Positions 8,159-18,997 of a DNA stretch of 64,000 nt are shown here, piece after piece. A program made the translations under genes and the position numbers. The stretch lies in NCBI GenBank assembly GCA_016744015.1, contig JADGFD010000006.1, positions 124,001 through 188,000 on the forward strand, written 5' to 3'. The notes beneath the pieces were generated by a model, which did no database searches, was not told the DNA's origin, and saw only the letters and a list, made by a program, of their open reading frames with translations. Positions within the stretch are counted from its first letter, which is position 1. Each line of letters begins with the position of its first letter. This stretch comes from Paracoccaceae bacterium. Its GTDB lineage: Bacteria > Pseudomonadota > Alphaproteobacteria > Rhodobacterales > Rhodobacteraceae.

Positions 8159-9223
8159 ATGAGCAAAACTGCCCCTATGTCTGAACTAAACGATAGGTCG
8201 CGCGAAGTTTTTCGCTTGATTGTGGAATCCTATCTGGATACCGGAGAGCCGGTTGGCTCCCGCACGTTGAGCCGGCATCTTGCGGAAAAGGTTTCTGCGG
8301 CGACCATTCGCAACACGATGCAAGACCTTGAGCACCTAGGCTTGCTCAATAGCCCGCATATTTCAGCAGGGCGCTTGCCAACGCAGCAAGGGCTTAGGCT
8401 TTTTGTGGATGGGCTTCTGGAAATTGGTGGGGTTTCGGGGGTAGACCGCAGCGAAATAGAAAAATCTATGACGGATACGCCGGATATTCAGGCCGCGCTA
8501 GACCGCGCGGGCAATATGCTTTCGGGGCTTACGCAGGGTGCCAGCCTTGTGCTAACGCCAAAAACCGAAACCTCTATCAAGCATATTGAATTTGTTTCCC
8601 TTGCGCCAGACCGCGCTCTTGTGGTGCTCGTTACGGCTGACGGGCAAGTTGAAAACCGGATTTTTACGCCGCCGATGGGAATGACACCCTCCTCAATGCG
8701 GGAAGCCGCGAATTTTTTGAATGCGGTGATGGAAGGCCACACCGTTGGTGAATTCAAAGAAATTGTTTCACGTGAAGTCGCCAACAATCAGGCTGAGCTG
8801 GATATTCTCTCACAAAAGCTGATCGAAATGGGGGTGGCCATGTGGGCCGATGCGCCTGACGGCACGCCCGAGCGGCTGATTGTGCGGGGCAGGGCCAATT
8901 TACTTGATGAAAACGCTAATGAGGCCGACCTTGAGCGCATCCGCCAACTGTTTGACGACCTTGAGCGCAAGCGTGATCTGGAGAATCTGCTCTCACTAAC
9001 CGAGGCGGGCGACGGTGTGCGCGTTTTTATTGGCTCAGAGAACAAACTTTTCTCACTTTCGGGTTCCTCTTTGGTGGTTTCTCCCTATATGAACAGTGAG
9101 CGAAAAATTGTTGGCGCGGTTGGTGTCATCGGCCCAACCCATTTGAATTATGCGCGCATTGTCCCGATTGTGGATTATACCGCGCAACTGATGGGAAGGC
9201 TGGTGTCTGGCACGCCAAGATAA
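8159..9223 (+). CDS. hrcA: heat-inducible transcription repressor HrcA
   Basis: HrcA represses chaperone genes by binding the CIRCE inverted repeat. The N-terminal winged-helix region reads EVFRLIVESYLDTGEPVGSRTLSRHL, then VSAATIRNTMQDLEHLGLL and the SAGRLPTQQGLRLFVD segment, all characteristic. The 354-residue length is typical. ATG 8159 is chosen because it sits next to the expected N-terminus. It is followed after 12 bases by grpE, the usual hrcA-grpE pair. No CIRCE copy is visible upstream of hrcA, grpE, dnaK or dnaJ here, so its targets (probably groESL) should lie elsewhere. Confidence 0.95.
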   Translation: MSKTAPMSELNDRSREVFRLIVESYLDTGEPVGSRTLSRHLAEKVSAATIRNTMQDLEHLGLLNSPHISAGRLPTQQGLRLFVDGLLEIGGVSGVDRSEIEKSMTDTPDIQAALDRAGNMLSGLTQGASLVLTPKTETSIKHIEFVSLAPDRALVVLVTADGQVENRIFTPPMGMTPSSMREAANFLNAVMEGHTVGEFKEIVSREVANNQAELDILSQKLIEMGVAMWADAPDGTPERLIVRGRANLLDENANEADLERIRQLFDDLERKRDLENLLSLTEAGDGVRVFIGSENKLFSLSGSSLVVSPYMNSERKIVGAVGVIGPTHLNYARIVPIVDYTAQLMGRLVSGTPR

Positions 9224-9235
9224 AGGTAACGTAAG

Positions 9236-9811
9236 ATGAACGAAGAAAAAAACGACTTTTTGGACGATATTGACGATCTGGAAGCTGAGCGCGAAGAGCA
9301 AGAGCTGGCGGACCTTGAGCCGCCATCGGCCGAGATGCTGGAAGAGGAAAACCAGCAGCTAAAAGACCGTCTGATGCGGGCAATGGCCGAAACCGAAAAC
9401 ATGCGCAAGCGCGGTGAGCGGGATCGGCGTGAGGCAGAGGCTTATGGCGGCACCAAACTGGCGCGCGATTTGCTTTCAGTGCATGATAATATGGGCCGCG
9501 CCCTTGAAAATATTGACGATGATCTGCGGGAAAAGCATAGCTCGCTGACCGAAGGGCTGGAACTGACCCAGCGTGAGCTGCTTTCCGTGTTTGAAAAGCA
9601 CAAAATCGTAAAAGTTGCACCAGAAAACGGGGAAAAGTTTGACCCCAAGCTGCACCAGGCGATGTTTGAGGCGCCCGTGCCCAACACGGCTAAGGGCACG
9701 GTCATTCAAACCATGGCCCCCGGTTTTACCATTGCAGGCCGCTTGATACGGGCGGCACAGGTTGGCGTGTCTTCCAATGCTGATCCGGTCAAGGCCGCGC
9801 CGGAAGACTAA
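9236..9811 (+). CDS. grpE: nucleotide exchange factor GrpE
   Basis: GrpE is the dimeric cochaperone that releases ADP from DnaK. The 191-residue product has an acidic N-terminal region (residues 1-45), a long helix with [22 protein letters not shown], and a C-terminal beta domain including [20 protein letters not shown] and [12 protein letters not shown], the family signature. AAGG precedes the ATG by about 10 bases. It is 12 bases after hrcA. The stop codon TAA (9809-9811) overlaps that of convergent mutS by three bases. Confidence 0.96.
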   Translation: MNEEKNDFLDDIDDLEAEREEQELADLEPPSAEMLEEENQQLKDRLMRAMAETENMRKRGERDRREAEAYGGTKLARDLLSVHDNMGRALENIDDDLREKHSSLTEGLELTQRELLSVFEKHKIVKVAPENGEKFDPKLHQAMFEAPVPNTAKGTVIQTMAPGFTIAGRLIRAAQVGVSSNADPVKAAPED

Positions 9812-12423
9812 AGCCTGCCTTTAAGCTCATAAAGCAGTGCCAGAGCCTCGCGCGGTGAAAGTTCATCGGGCGAGATTTCTGCCAGCAGGGTTTCGACTTC
9901 TGATTCTGCCTTTGGCAGCGGCTGAACTGCGCCAAACAGCGGCAAGTCATCAATCAGCACTTGCCCAGTGCCTTCGCGCTCGCGCTTTTCCAGCATGTCT
10001 AAAACCGCACGTGCGCGTGTGATAACCGGCTTGGGTAGCCCCGCTAGCTTGGCCACTTGCACGCCGTATGAGCGGTCAGCCGCGCCGGCTACCACCTCAT
10101 GCAGGAAAATCACATCGCTCTTCCATTCTTTCACTGAAACGGTGGCATTATGCAGGCCTGATAGGCTCTCTGAAAGGGCAGTAAGCTCATGATAATGCGT
10201 GGCAAAAAGGGAACGGCATTTGTTAACTTCATGCAGGTTTTCAAGCGTTGCCCATGCAATGGAAAGTCCGTCATAAGTGGCTGTGCCGCGCCCGATTTCA
10301 TCCAGAATCACCAAAGCGCGACTGCCTGCTTGGTTAAGGATCGCCGCCGTTTCCACCATTTCGACCATAAAGGTTGATTGCCCGCGCGCCAGATCATCCG
10401 CCGCGCCCACACGGCTGAAAAGCTGGTCCACCAGCCCGATATGAGCCGAGGCGGCGGGCACATAAGCCCCCATTTGTGCCAATATCGCAATGATTGCGTT
10501 TTGCCTTAAAAAGGTGGATTTACCGGCCATGTTGGGGCCTGTGAGCAGCCAAATCGGTTTTTTATCGGCGCTTAGGTCACAATTATTGGCAATAAAAGGC
10601 TTGCCAGAGCCACGCAAAGCGGCCTCAACCACGGGGTGCCGCCCGGCTTTTATCTCAAACGCGCGTGAGCCATCAAGCTTGGGCCGCGTCCAGTCTTCCT
10701 CAACGGCCAGCACGGCCAGCGCCGTCGCCAGATCAATCTCAGCCAAAGACCGCGCCACGCCGGAAAGCTGCGGCGCTTCAGACATGATTGCGGCACGGAG
10801 GTCATCAAAAATGTGTTTTTCAATTTCCAGCGCGCGGCTTCCAGCATTCAGGATTTTGGTTTCAAGTTCTGATAGCTCAACCGTTGTAAAGCGCACCGCA
10901 TTGGCGGTGGTCTGGCGGTGGATATAGGTTTCTGAAAGCGGGGGGTTCAACATTTTTTCGGCATGAGTCGCCGTGGTTTCTATAAAATACCCAAGCACGT
11001 TATTATGCTTTATTTTCAGAGTGGTAACGCCCGTTTCGCGCGCGTAAATAGCTTGTTTTTCCGCAATCACGCTGCGGCCCTCATCCCGCAGTTTGCGGGC
11101 AATGTCGAGCTCGCGCTCAAACCCCTCAGCCACAAAGCCGCCATCGCGGGCTAGTAAAGGCGGCTCGGCGATCAGCGCATTTGCAAGCAGATTAGTTAGC
11201 TTTGAATGCCCTTGCATAAGCCCCAAAGCGCTGGCCGTGCCTTCGGGTTGGTCCGCGCTCAAAAAATCGTTTGAAATCGCGGCGGCCTGTTCAAGCGCAT
11301 TGCGGACAGCCGCCAAATCCCGCGGGCCGCCGCGCTCAAGGGAAAGGCGTGAAAGGCAGCGCTCCATATCCGGCACTTGGGAAAGCCGCGTGCGGATATC
11401 GTGGCAGGCGGATTGGTTTTCAACAAAACCCTGGATCATGTCTAACCGGTGGTTTATGGTGGGTAAGTCGTTGGAAGGGCTGGTTAATCGGCTTTCTAAT
11501 AGCCGCGCGCCGCCACCCGTTAACGTCCGGTCTATCACGGAAAGCAAGGCCCCTTGCCGCCCGCCGGAAAGCGCGCGTACCAGTTCAAGGTTCCGCCGTG
11601 TTGAGGCGTCTATTTGCATCCGGCTACCCGGCGCTTCTTGCACTGGCGGGCTTAAAAGCGGCATTTTTCCGCATTGGGTTAGGGCGAGGTAGTCAACTAC
11701 AGCACCCATGGCGGCCAGTTCGGCCCGTGAAAACTGCCCAAAGCCATCAAGCGAGGCCACCTCAAACAGTTTTCCAAGCCGCCCTTTGGCGGCTTCGCTA
11801 TCAAAGGAAGAAGGTGCGAGTGCTGTAAGCCCATGCCCCGCCGATTCCAGTTTTTCTCGCAAAGTATCTGCAATATTTTGCGAAACAAGCAGCTCTCCCG
11901 GAGCGAGCCGCGCCAAAAGTGGCTCCAAAGCCAGCTCTGTTACAATGCAAACCTGAAAGGCACCGGTGGATACATCCACCCATGCTACGCCAAATTCACC
12001 ACGTAATTCTGTTAGTGAAACTAGATAGTTATGTGCGCGGGCTTCTAGCAAACTGTCTTCCGTCAGTGTGCCGGGTGTGACCAGCCGCACGACATCTCGC
12101 TTCACAATCGACTTATATCCGCGCTTTTTGGCTTCCTTGGGGGATTCCATTTGCTCGCACACGGCCACCCGGAACCCTTTGCGAATGAGCGTTAGCAAAT
12201 AGCCTTCGGCGGCGTGATGGGGGATGCCGCACATGGCAATATCTTCGCCCTCGTGCTTGCCGCGCTTGGTGAGCGCAATATCGAGCGCCGCCGAAGCCGC
12301 TTTGGCATCGTCAAAGAACAGCTCATAAAAATCGCCCATGCGGTAAAATAGCAGCGCGTCGGGGTATCTAGCCTTAATGTCCAGATACTGCGCCATCATT
12401 GGTGTTATGGTTGGTTTTGCCAC
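9808..12423 (-). CDS. mutS: DNA mismatch repair protein MutS
   Basis: MutS recognises mismatches and recruits MutL. The N-terminal domain has the mismatch-reading [11 protein letters not shown] segment with Phe and Glu, and the C-terminal ATPase has Walker [15 protein letters not shown], Walker [17 protein letters not shown] and ATHYHEL. GTG 12423 ([14 protein letters not shown]) is chosen because AAGGA lies 6-7 bases upstream; this gives 871 residues. An ATG 24 codons further upstream would add a Pro/Lys-rich stretch of no known role. It is divergent from the malic enzyme gene and convergent with grpE, with stop codons overlapping (CTAA). Confidence 0.96.
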   Translation of the reverse strand: MAKPTITPMMAQYLDIKARYPDALLFYRMGDFYELFFDDAKAASAALDIALTKRGKHEGEDIAMCGIPHHAAEGYLLTLIRKGFRVAVCEQMESPKEAKKRGYKSIVKRDVVRLVTPGTLTEDSLLEARAHNYLVSLTELRGEFGVAWVDVSTGAFQVCIVTELALEPLLARLAPGELLVSQNIADTLREKLESAGHGLTALAPSSFDSEAAKGRLGKLFEVASLDGFGQFSRAELAAMGAVVDYLALTQCGKMPLLSPPVQEAPGSRMQIDASTRRNLELVRALSGGRQGALLSVIDRTLTGGGARLLESRLTSPSNDLPTINHRLDMIQGFVENQSACHDIRTRLSQVPDMERCLSRLSLERGGPRDLAAVRNALEQAAAISNDFLSADQPEGTASALGLMQGHSKLTNLLANALIAEPPLLARDGGFVAEGFERELDIARKLRDEGRSVIAEKQAIYARETGVTTLKIKHNNVLGYFIETTATHAEKMLNPPLSETYIHRQTTANAVRFTTVELSELETKILNAGSRALEIEKHIFDDLRAAIMSEAPQLSGVARSLAEIDLATALAVLAVEEDWTRPKLDGSRAFEIKAGRHPVVEAALRGSGKPFIANNCDLSADKKPIWLLTGPNMAGKSTFLRQNAIIAILAQMGAYVPAASAHIGLVDQLFSRVGAADDLARGQSTFMVEMVETAAILNQAGSRALVILDEIGRGTATYDGLSIAWATLENLHEVNKCRSLFATHYHELTALSESLSGLHNATVSVKEWKSDVIFLHEVVAGAADRSYGVQVAKLAGLPKPVITRARAVLDMLEKREREGTGQVLIDDLPLFGAVQPLPKAESEVETLLAEISPDELSPREALALLYELKGRL

Positions 12424-12508
12424 GGGTTTTCCTTTGGTTTTGCCAAACTTACAGCGCCGCGCGGGGTTGGGAAAGCCGGAAAACACGCTTAACACCCTAG
12501 AAATATCA

Positions 12509-12537
12509 TTGCGTAAACTGTTGCTGAATAGTAATAA
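12509..12537 (+). promoter_or_regulatory. putative promoter for the malic enzyme gene
   Basis: TTGCGT (12509-12514) and TAATAA (12532-12537) are 17 bases apart in the AT-rich gap between divergent mutS and the malic enzyme gene. The -35 and -10 boxes are each only partial matches to the sigma-70 consensus. Confidence 0.35.
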
Positions 12538-12569
12538 TCGGAAAATTGATCCAAAAAACGAGATTCAAA

Positions 12570-14828
12570 ATGTCCGACAATACCAAAGTGACCGACGAAG
12601 AGGCGCTAGCCTACCATCTGGAGCCTACGCCGGGCAAGATCGAGATAATAGCCAGCACGGAGATGACCACGCAACGTGACCTCTCCTTGGCCTATTCGCC
12701 CGGTGTGGCGGCCCCTGTGCAGGCCATCGCGGATAACCCTGCCTTGGCTTATGATTATACCACCAAGGGCAACCTTGTGGCGGTGGTTTCTAACGGCACG
12801 GCGATTTTGGGCATGGGCAACCTGGGGGCGCTGGCCTCTAAGCCAGTGATGGAAGGCAAGGCGGTGCTGTTTAAGCGCTTTGCGGATGTGAACGCGATAG
12901 ACATTGAGCTGGATACCGAAGACCCTGACGAAATTATTAACGCCATAAAGCTGATGGGGCCAACATTTGGCGGTATTAATCTTGAAGATATCAAAGCGCC
13001 GGAATGCTTTATCATTGAGCAAAAACTCAAAGAAACCATGGATATACCGGTTTTCCATGATGACCAGCACGGCACGGCTGTGATTTGTGCGGCGGGGCTT
13101 ATTAATGCGCTGCATATTTCAGGTAAGAAAATTGAAGATTGTCAGATCGTACTGAATGGCGCGGGTGCGGCGGGCATCGCCTGCATTGAGTTGCTCAAAT
13201 CTATGGGGGCGCAGCACGATAAATGTATCGTGTGTGACACCAAAGGCGTGATCTATCAGGGCCGCACCGAGGGCATGAACCAGTGGAAATCGGCCCATGC
13301 GGCCAACACTGATCTGCGCACGCTTGAAGAAGCCATGAAGGGTGCGGATGTGTTTTTGGGCGTGTCGGCCAAGGGCGCGGTTACGCCTGAAATGGTGGAA
13401 TCTATGGGCGCGCACCCTGTTATTTTTGCAATGGCAAACCCCGACCCCGAAATCACACCGGAAGAGGCCCATGCCGTGCGCTCAGATGCGATTGTGGCAA
13501 CAGGGCGTTCAGATTATCCTAATCAGGTTAATAACGTGCTTGGTTTCCCCTATCTTTTTCGGGGCGCGCTCGATATTCACGCGCGCTCCATCAATGACGC
13601 CATGAAAATCGCCTGCGCCGAGGCGCTGGCCGCATTGGCACGCGAAGATGTGCCGGATGAAGTGGCGATGGCTTATGGCCAAAAGCTGACTTTTGGGCGG
13701 GATTATATTATCCCGACCCCGTTTGACCCCCGCCTGATCCATGTAATTCCACCCGCCGTGGCCAAGGCCGGCATGGATACCGGCTGCGCCCGCCGCCCGA
13801 TAATTGACATGGAAGCCTATGAACACAGCCTGAAAGACCGGCTGGACCCAACCAGCTCTATCCTGCGCTCGCTTTATCAGCGCGCCAAGCGCGAGCAGGC
13901 GCGGATTGTGTTTGCTGAGGGTGATGATGAGCGCGTGGTGCGCGCGGCTGTGGCCTATGTGCGCTCGGGGCTGGGGCAAGCGGTTGTGGTTGGCCGTGAT
14001 GAACAGGTCCAGCAATTCTTGAATGAAGCGGGTATGCCCGAGGCCATTAGCGAGATTGAAGTTATTAACGCTGCCAAGGTCGAGAACCTGAAAGAGATGA
14101 CTGATATGCTCTATGCTCGCTTGCAACGGCGTGGCTTTGATCAGCGGGATTGCCACAAAATTGCCAGCCGGGATCGGCATGTGTTTGCGTCACTTCTACT
14201 GGCCCATGGCGCAGTTGACGGGATGATTACGGGTGTGACCCGTAAGTCTGCGCAAGTGCTTTCCCTGATAAACTATGTGTTTGATGCCGAGCCGGGCGAT
14301 GGTGCGGTGGGCATTACAGCATTGATAAACCGTGGAAAAATGGTGCTGATTGCGGATACTCTGGTGCATGAATGGCCCGAAACCGATGATCTGGCCGATA
14401 TTGCCGAGCGCGCCGCCGAAGTGGCCCGCAGCCTCGGGCTAGAGCCGCGCGTGGCCTTTGCGAGCTTTTCAAACTTTGGCTATCCGGTTTCGGAACGCGC
14501 TGAAAAGATGGAGCAAGCGGCGGCGGAGCTGGATAAGCGCGGGGTTGATTTTGAATATGATGGTGAGATGACAGTGGATGTGGCGTTGAACGCGGATGTG
14601 ATGGAAAATTACCCGTTTTGCCGGCTTTCCGGCCCCGCTAATATCCTTGTTGTGCCCGCGCGGCACTCGGCTTCGATTTCTGTGAAGCTGATGCAGGAAA
14701 TGGGGGGCGCTACGGTGATTGGCCCTATCCTTACGGGCATTGATAAGCAGGTGAAGCTTGGCTCCACCACCTCAACCGTGACCGATATTTTGCACATGGC
14801 GGTGATGGCCGCCTGTAAGGTTGGCTAG
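12570..14828 (+). CDS. maeB: NADP-dependent malic enzyme (MaeB type, with phosphotransacetylase-like C-domain)
   Basis: The enzyme oxidatively decarboxylates malate to pyruvate. Residues 1 to about 430 form the malic domain, with DLSLAYSPGVAAPV, GTAILGMGNLGALASKPVMEGKA, FHDDQHGTAVICAAGLINAL and the nucleotide-binding IVLNGAGAAGIACIELL. From about 430 to 752 is a phosphotransacetylase-like domain (RIVFAEGDDERVVRAA, ANILVVPARHSASI), which is regulatory rather than catalytic in known MaeB enzymes. ATG 12570 (MSDNTKVTDEEAL) fits homologues better than an ATG 24 bases upstream. The next gene begins immediately after the stop codon. Confidence 0.94.
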   Translation: MSDNTKVTDEEALAYHLEPTPGKIEIIASTEMTTQRDLSLAYSPGVAAPVQAIADNPALAYDYTTKGNLVAVVSNGTAILGMGNLGALASKPVMEGKAVLFKRFADVNAIDIELDTEDPDEIINAIKLMGPTFGGINLEDIKAPECFIIEQKLKETMDIPVFHDDQHGTAVICAAGLINALHISGKKIEDCQIVLNGAGAAGIACIELLKSMGAQHDKCIVCDTKGVIYQGRTEGMNQWKSAHAANTDLRTLEEAMKGADVFLGVSAKGAVTPEMVESMGAHPVIFAMANPDPEITPEEAHAVRSDAIVATGRSDYPNQVNNVLGFPYLFRGALDIHARSINDAMKIACAEALAALAREDVPDEVAMAYGQKLTFGRDYIIPTPFDPRLIHVIPPAVAKAGMDTGCARRPIIDMEAYEHSLKDRLDPTSSILRSLYQRAKREQARIVFAEGDDERVVRAAVAYVRSGLGQAVVVGRDEQVQQFLNEAGMPEAISEIEVINAAKVENLKEMTDMLYARLQRRGFDQRDCHKIASRDRHVFASLLLAHGAVDGMITGVTRKSAQVLSLINYVFDAEPGDGAVGITALINRGKMVLIADTLVHEWPETDDLADIAERAAEVARSLGLEPRVAFASFSNFGYPVSERAEKMEQAAAELDKRGVDFEYDGEMTVDVALNADVMENYPFCRLSGPANILVVPARHSASISVKLMQEMGGATVIGPILTGIDKQVKLGSTTSTVTDILHMAVMAACKVG

Positions 14829-15713
14829 ATGATTTATAACCTTGGCTCGATCAATATTGACCATATCTACCGTGTGCCTCACTTTCCCGCGCCGGGGGAA
14901 ACCCTGTTAAGCGATAGTTATTCCAAAGGCTTAGGTGGGAAGGGGGCCAACCAGAGCATTGCGATTGTGCGGGCAGGCGGGCAGGTGGTGCATATTGGGG
15001 CCATAGGAGATGACACGCTTTGGACACGGGATATGCTGGCGGACGCGGGCGTAGATGTATCTGGCATTGCCGTGCTGGAAAGCGCAACAGGGCATGCGAT
15101 TATCAATGTTGATGCCAAAGGCGAGAACAACATTATTTTGTTTGATGGCGCGAATGTTTTGGTTTCTGAGGGCCAAATTAGTGCGGCGCTGGTGTCAGCC
15201 AAGGCGGGTGACTGGCTTTTGCTGCAAAATGAGGTGAATAACGGGCCGTTTGCGGCCAAACTGGCCCGTGCCAAGGGGCTAAAGGTGGCCTATGTGGCCG
15301 CACCGTTTGAAGCGACCAAAGTAAAAGATATGCTTCCATTTGTTGATCTGCTTTCGGTAAATGAGGGTGAGGCTGCCATGGTATGCGAGGCGCTTGGCGT
15401 GTTTGAGGACGAGATTCCGGTCGAAAAACTGCTTATTACCCGCGGAAGTGGTCGTATCGCTTACCGTGATGGTGCGAACCGCTATACCCAACCGGTTTTC
15501 AAGGTTGAACCAGTAGATACGACCGGTGCGGGGGATACTTTTATGGGCTATTTTTTAGCCCAGCTTGACGCGGGGAAAGCCCCGCAAGAAGCCCTGCGTA
15601 TGGCCGCTGCAGCTGCGGCGCTGAAGGTTACAAAAAAAGGGACCGCCGAAGCGATCCCTTTGATGGAAGATGTGGCCGGGTTTATCCGGTCATCCCCTCC
15701 CAAAAGCTTTTAA
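14829..15713 (+). CDS. PfkB-family carbohydrate kinase, ribokinase-like
   Basis: A sugar or nucleoside kinase of the PfkB family, 294 residues. The N-terminal signature [20 protein letters not shown] and the C-terminal signature [15 protein letters not shown], with the catalytic Asp in GAGD, are intact. The overall pattern is closest to ribokinase, but the substrate cannot be decided. The ATG directly abuts the malic enzyme stop codon, so the two are probably co-translated. The last 32 bases overlap the 3' end of dnaJ on the other strand. Confidence 0.85.
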   Translation: MIYNLGSINIDHIYRVPHFPAPGETLLSDSYSKGLGGKGANQSIAIVRAGGQVVHIGAIGDDTLWTRDMLADAGVDVSGIAVLESATGHAIINVDAKGENNIILFDGANVLVSEGQISAALVSAKAGDWLLLQNEVNNGPFAAKLARAKGLKVAYVAAPFEATKVKDMLPFVDLLSVNEGEAAMVCEALGVFEDEIPVEKLLITRGSGRIAYRDGANRYTQPVFKVEPVDTTGAGDTFMGYFLAQLDAGKAPQEALRMAAAAAALKVTKKGTAEAIPLMEDVAGFIRSSPPKSF

Positions 15714-16821
15714 CACGGCTAAAAAAGTCGTGGCTGGCGGGGTTGTTGTCTTTGCTTTCCGCCTCAAACTCGCGCAAAAGCTCTTTTTGGCGCGAAGTCA
15801 GGTTGGTGGGGGTTTCCACACCTAGCTCGATATAAAGATCACCGATGCCCGAGCCGCGAAGGGCTGGCATGCCCTTGCTACGCAGTCGAAGTTGCTTGCC
15901 TGATTGCACACCGGAGGGCACCTTCACCTTGGTGCGGCCACCATCAAGTGTGGGCGCTTCAAGTTCCCCACCCAAAGCGGCGGTGGTCATGGAAATCGGG
16001 ATGGAGCAGAAAAGATTTGCCCCGTCGCGCTCGAATATCGAGTGCTCTTGCACCTCGATAAAGATATACAAATCGCCTGCCGGCCCGCCGCGCGTGCCCG
16101 CCTCGCCTGCACCGGTGTGGCGAATGCGTGTGCCGGTTTCAACGCCGGCCGGCACGTCAATCCGCAAGGTGCGGTCTTTTTGCACGCGGCCAGCACCTGC
16201 GCATGAGCCGCAAGGGTTTTTGATAATTTGGCCACGGCCATGGCAGCTAGGGCAGGTGCGCTCAACGGTGAAAAACCCTTGTTGGGCCCGCACTTTGCCC
16301 ATGCCTGCACAGGTTGGGCAGTTTTCCGGCTCGGCGCCGCCTTCGGCCCCGGTGCCGGAACAGGCCTCACATGAAACTGAACCGGGCACAGTGATTTCGG
16401 TTTGTTTGCCAGCAAAGGCCTCTTCTAGCGATACGTTTAGATTATAGCGCAAGTCTTGCCCACGTGTGGCCCGCTGGCCACCGCCGCGCTGGCCGCCACC
16501 GCCAAAGCCGCCAAACAGATCTTCAAAAATATCGGAGAAACCACCACCGCCAAAGGGATTTCCGCCGCCTTGGCCAGCCGAGGCCCCTGTGCCGCCCTCA
16601 AAGGCTGCATGGCCATACCGGTCATAAGCGGCCTTTTTTTCAGGGTCTTTCAGGATGTCGTAAGCCTCGTTCACTTCTTTGAACTGGGTTTCGGCATTTG
16701 GGTTATCGCGGTTTTGGTCGGGGTGAAGCGCCTTCACCTTGCGGCGATAGGCAACTTTAAGCTCGGCCACGGTGGCTGATTTTTCAGCCCCGACAATCTC
16801 GTAATAGCAACGCTGTGCCAT
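15682..16821 (-). CDS. dnaJ: chaperone protein DnaJ
   Basis: DnaJ stimulates DnaK ATPase activity and delivers substrates. The J domain with the HPD tripeptide ([10 protein letters not shown]) occupies residues 1-70, a Gly/Phe-rich linker spans about 75-120 and four zinc-binding repeats follow: [24 protein letters not shown] and CGSCAGAG. The C-terminal substrate-binding region completes 379 residues. It lies 68 bases downstream of dnaK, from which it is separated by a strong intrinsic terminator. Its last 32 bases are also coding for the convergent kinase gene. Confidence 0.97.
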   Translation of the reverse strand: MAQRCYYEIVGAEKSATVAELKVAYRRKVKALHPDQNRDNPNAETQFKEVNEAYDILKDPEKKAAYDRYGHAAFEGGTGASAGQGGGNPFGGGGFSDIFEDLFGGFGGGGQRGGGQRATRGQDLRYNLNVSLEEAFAGKQTEITVPGSVSCEACSGTGAEGGAEPENCPTCAGMGKVRAQQGFFTVERTCPSCHGRGQIIKNPCGSCAGAGRVQKDRTLRIDVPAGVETGTRIRHTGAGEAGTRGGPAGDLYIFIEVQEHSIFERDGANLFCSIPISMTTAALGGELEAPTLDGGRTKVKVPSGVQSGKQLRLRSKGMPALRGSGIGDLYIELGVETPTNLTSRQKELLREFEAESKDNNPASHDFFSRVKSFWEGMTG

Positions 16822-16840
16822 AGATATGCCCCTTTACAAA

Positions 16841-16871
16841 TAAAACGGCCCGCCCGGGCGGGGCGGGCCGT
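16841..16871 (-). terminator. Intrinsic terminator or attenuator between dnaK and dnaJ
   Basis: A perfect 10-bp stem (ACGGCCCGCC at 16845-16854 and its complement at 16862-16871) with a 7-base loop is followed on the minus strand by TTTTA. It lies 19 bases beyond the dnaK stop and before dnaJ, so it probably reduces but does not abolish read-through into dnaJ. The stem is almost entirely G-C. Confidence 0.75.
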
Positions 16872-16889
16872 CAAACCAATTTGGCTAGA

Positions 16890-18806
16890 TTAAGATTTTT
16901 CGTCCTCGTCGAGGTCTTCAAAATCTGCATCTACGACATCATCGTCGCCAGCGGCCTCTTCGCCGCCCGCGTCAGCACCTTCAGCCGCTTCGGCTTCGGC
17001 TTTATAAATAGCCTCGCCTAGTTTCATCGCGGCCTCGGTCAGGTCTTGTGTCCGAGTCTTGATGGTTTCAGCTTCAGCAGCTTCATCCTCTAGGGCTTCC
17101 TTGAGGTTTTTCGCCGACATTTCAATGACTTCAACGGTAGTTGGGTCCACTTTGTCACTGTGTTCTTCAAGCGATTTCTCGGTTGAGTGGATCAGGCTTT
17201 CGGCTTGGTTTCGCGCTTCAATCAGCTCGCGCTTCTCCTTATCTGCCTCGGCATTTTCCTCGCCCTCTTTCACCATTTGCTCGATGTCATCATCAGACAG
17301 CCCACCAGAGGCCTGAATGGTGATTTTTTGCTCTTTATTGGTGCCTTTGTCTTTGGCCGAAACCGAAACAATACCGTTGGCATCAATATCAAAGCTCACT
17401 TCGATTTGTGGCACACCGCGCGGCGCGGGTGGGATTTGCTCAAGGTTGAACTGGCCGAGGATCTTGTTATCCGCCGCCATTTCACGCTCACCTTGGAACA
17501 CCCGAATGGTTACTGCATTCTGGTTATCTTCGGCAGTCGAGAACACCTGAGATTTCTTAGTTGGAATGGTGGTGTTCCGGTCAATTAACCGGGTAAACAC
17601 CCCGCCCAAAGTCTCGATCCCGAGGCTCAAAGGCGTAACATCCAAGAGCACAACGTCTTTCACGTCGCCCTGAAGTACGCCAGCCTGAATGGCGGCGCCG
17701 AGCGCAACCACTTCGTCAGGGTTCACACCCTTATGCGGCTCTTTACCAAAGAATTTGGTCACTTCGTCCATAACCTTTGGCATACGGGTCATCCCGCCCA
17801 CCAAAACCACTTCGTCAATGTCGCCTTTTGTGAGGCCAGCGTCTTTCAACGCGGCGGCACAAGGCTTCATGGACGCTTTAATTAGGTCGCTTACCAGTGA
17901 TTCCAGCTTGGCGCGGGTCAGCTTAACAACAAGGTGCAAAGGCTGGCTTGTCGCCGGGTCCATGGTGATGAACGGCTGGTTGATCTCGGTTTGCGTAGCG
18001 GAGGAAAGCTCAATTTTGGCTTTTTCAGCGGCTTCTTTCAGCCGTTGCAGCGCCATCTTGTCGCCCTTCAGGTCCACGCCTGTGTCTTTTTTAAATTGCG
18101 TCGCAAGATAATCCACAATGCGCATGTCAAAGTCTTCCCCGCCGAGGAAAGTGTCCCCGTTGGTGGATTTCACTTCAAACAAGCCGTCGTCAATCTCAAG
18201 GATCGAAACGTCAAATGTACCGCCGCCGAGGTCATAAACCGCGATGGTTTTGCTGGTTTCTTTTTCGAGGCCATAGGCCAGCGCTGCTGCTGTTGGCTCG
18301 TTGATGATGCGCAGCACTTCAAGGCCTGCAATTTTGCCGGCGTCTTTTGTAGCTTGGCGCTGGGCGTCGTTAAAGTAAGCCGGAACAGTGATAACGGCCT
18401 GCGTTACGGTTTCGCCAAGGTAATCCTCTGCGGTTTCTTTCATTTTTTGCAAAATGAAGCCGGACACTTGTGAAGGTGAATACTTCTCGCCCTTCACTTG
18501 TACCCAAGCGTCGCCGCCGGGGCCTTCAACGATGTCATAGGCCACCATTGCTTTGTCTTTTTCGACCATGGGGTCATCCGCACGGCGACCAATCAGGCGC
18601 TTAATGGCAAACAGGGTGTTTTCAGGGTTGGTCACAGCTTGGCGCTTGGCGGCTTGGCCAACAAGGCGCTCATCATCTGTAAAACCAACGATCGAAGGCG
18701 TGGTGCGTGCGCCCTCTGAATTTTCGATAACTTTAGGCTGGGAGCCATCCATGATGGCAACACAAGAGTTTGTGGTCCCGAGGTCAATTCCGATAACTTT
18801 TGACAT
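16890..18806 (-). CDS. dnaK: molecular chaperone DnaK (Hsp70)
   Basis: DnaK is the ATP-dependent Hsp70 chaperone. The 638-residue product begins [20 protein letters not shown], contains the phosphate-binding [17 protein letters not shown] and [12 protein letters not shown], the linker [14 protein letters not shown], and an acidic tail ending DLDEDEKS. The start is preceded by GAAAGGA. A heat-shock-type promoter lies about 80-110 bases upstream. The order dnaK-dnaJ is standard; grpE is in a separate hrcA operon 7 kb away. Confidence 0.98.
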   Translation of the reverse strand: MSKVIGIDLGTTNSCVAIMDGSQPKVIENSEGARTTPSIVGFTDDERLVGQAAKRQAVTNPENTLFAIKRLIGRRADDPMVEKDKAMVAYDIVEGPGGDAWVQVKGEKYSPSQVSGFILQKMKETAEDYLGETVTQAVITVPAYFNDAQRQATKDAGKIAGLEVLRIINEPTAAALAYGLEKETSKTIAVYDLGGGTFDVSILEIDDGLFEVKSTNGDTFLGGEDFDMRIVDYLATQFKKDTGVDLKGDKMALQRLKEAAEKAKIELSSATQTEINQPFITMDPATSQPLHLVVKLTRAKLESLVSDLIKASMKPCAAALKDAGLTKGDIDEVVLVGGMTRMPKVMDEVTKFFGKEPHKGVNPDEVVALGAAIQAGVLQGDVKDVVLLDVTPLSLGIETLGGVFTRLIDRNTTIPTKKSQVFSTAEDNQNAVTIRVFQGEREMAADNKILGQFNLEQIPPAPRGVPQIEVSFDIDANGIVSVSAKDKGTNKEQKITIQASGGLSDDDIEQMVKEGEENAEADKEKRELIEARNQAESLIHSTEKSLEEHSDKVDPTTVEVIEMSAKNLKEALEDEAAEAETIKTRTQDLTEAAMKLGEAIYKAEAEAAEGADAGGEEAAGDDDVVDADFEDLDEDEKS

Positions 18807-18884
18807 TTAATGTCCTTTCATTTGGCGATTGTGGAGGTGCGGTCCGGTATTTCGGCCCCGACACTCCATCCCATTACTTTGAAC

Positions 18885-18916
18885 CGTATATAGGAGCGCG
18901 GGCGGGGGGCTACAAC
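18885..18916 (-). promoter_or_regulatory. putative sigma-32 (RpoH) heat-shock promoter for dnaK
   Basis: On the minus strand GTTG (18916-18913) is followed after 18 bases by CCTATATACG (18894-18885). This fits the heat-shock promoter consensus described for alphaproteobacteria, CTTG-N17/18-CYTATNTNNG, with one mismatch in the first element. Transcription would begin about 70 bases upstream of the dnaK ATG. No CIRCE element accompanies it. Confidence 0.6.
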
Positions 18917-18997
18917 CGCCGTGCGCGCAGGTTTTTGATGTTTTTTAGCGAAAACTGCAAGGATTAAATTGCCGCAAGCGATTCTTTTAGCTGGGTA

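Noticed and set aside
9126-9620. Long open frames antisense to hrcA and grpE
   Set aside because: They overlap conserved genes fully, are Arg/Ser/Ala-rich and have no ribosome-binding site or family motif.
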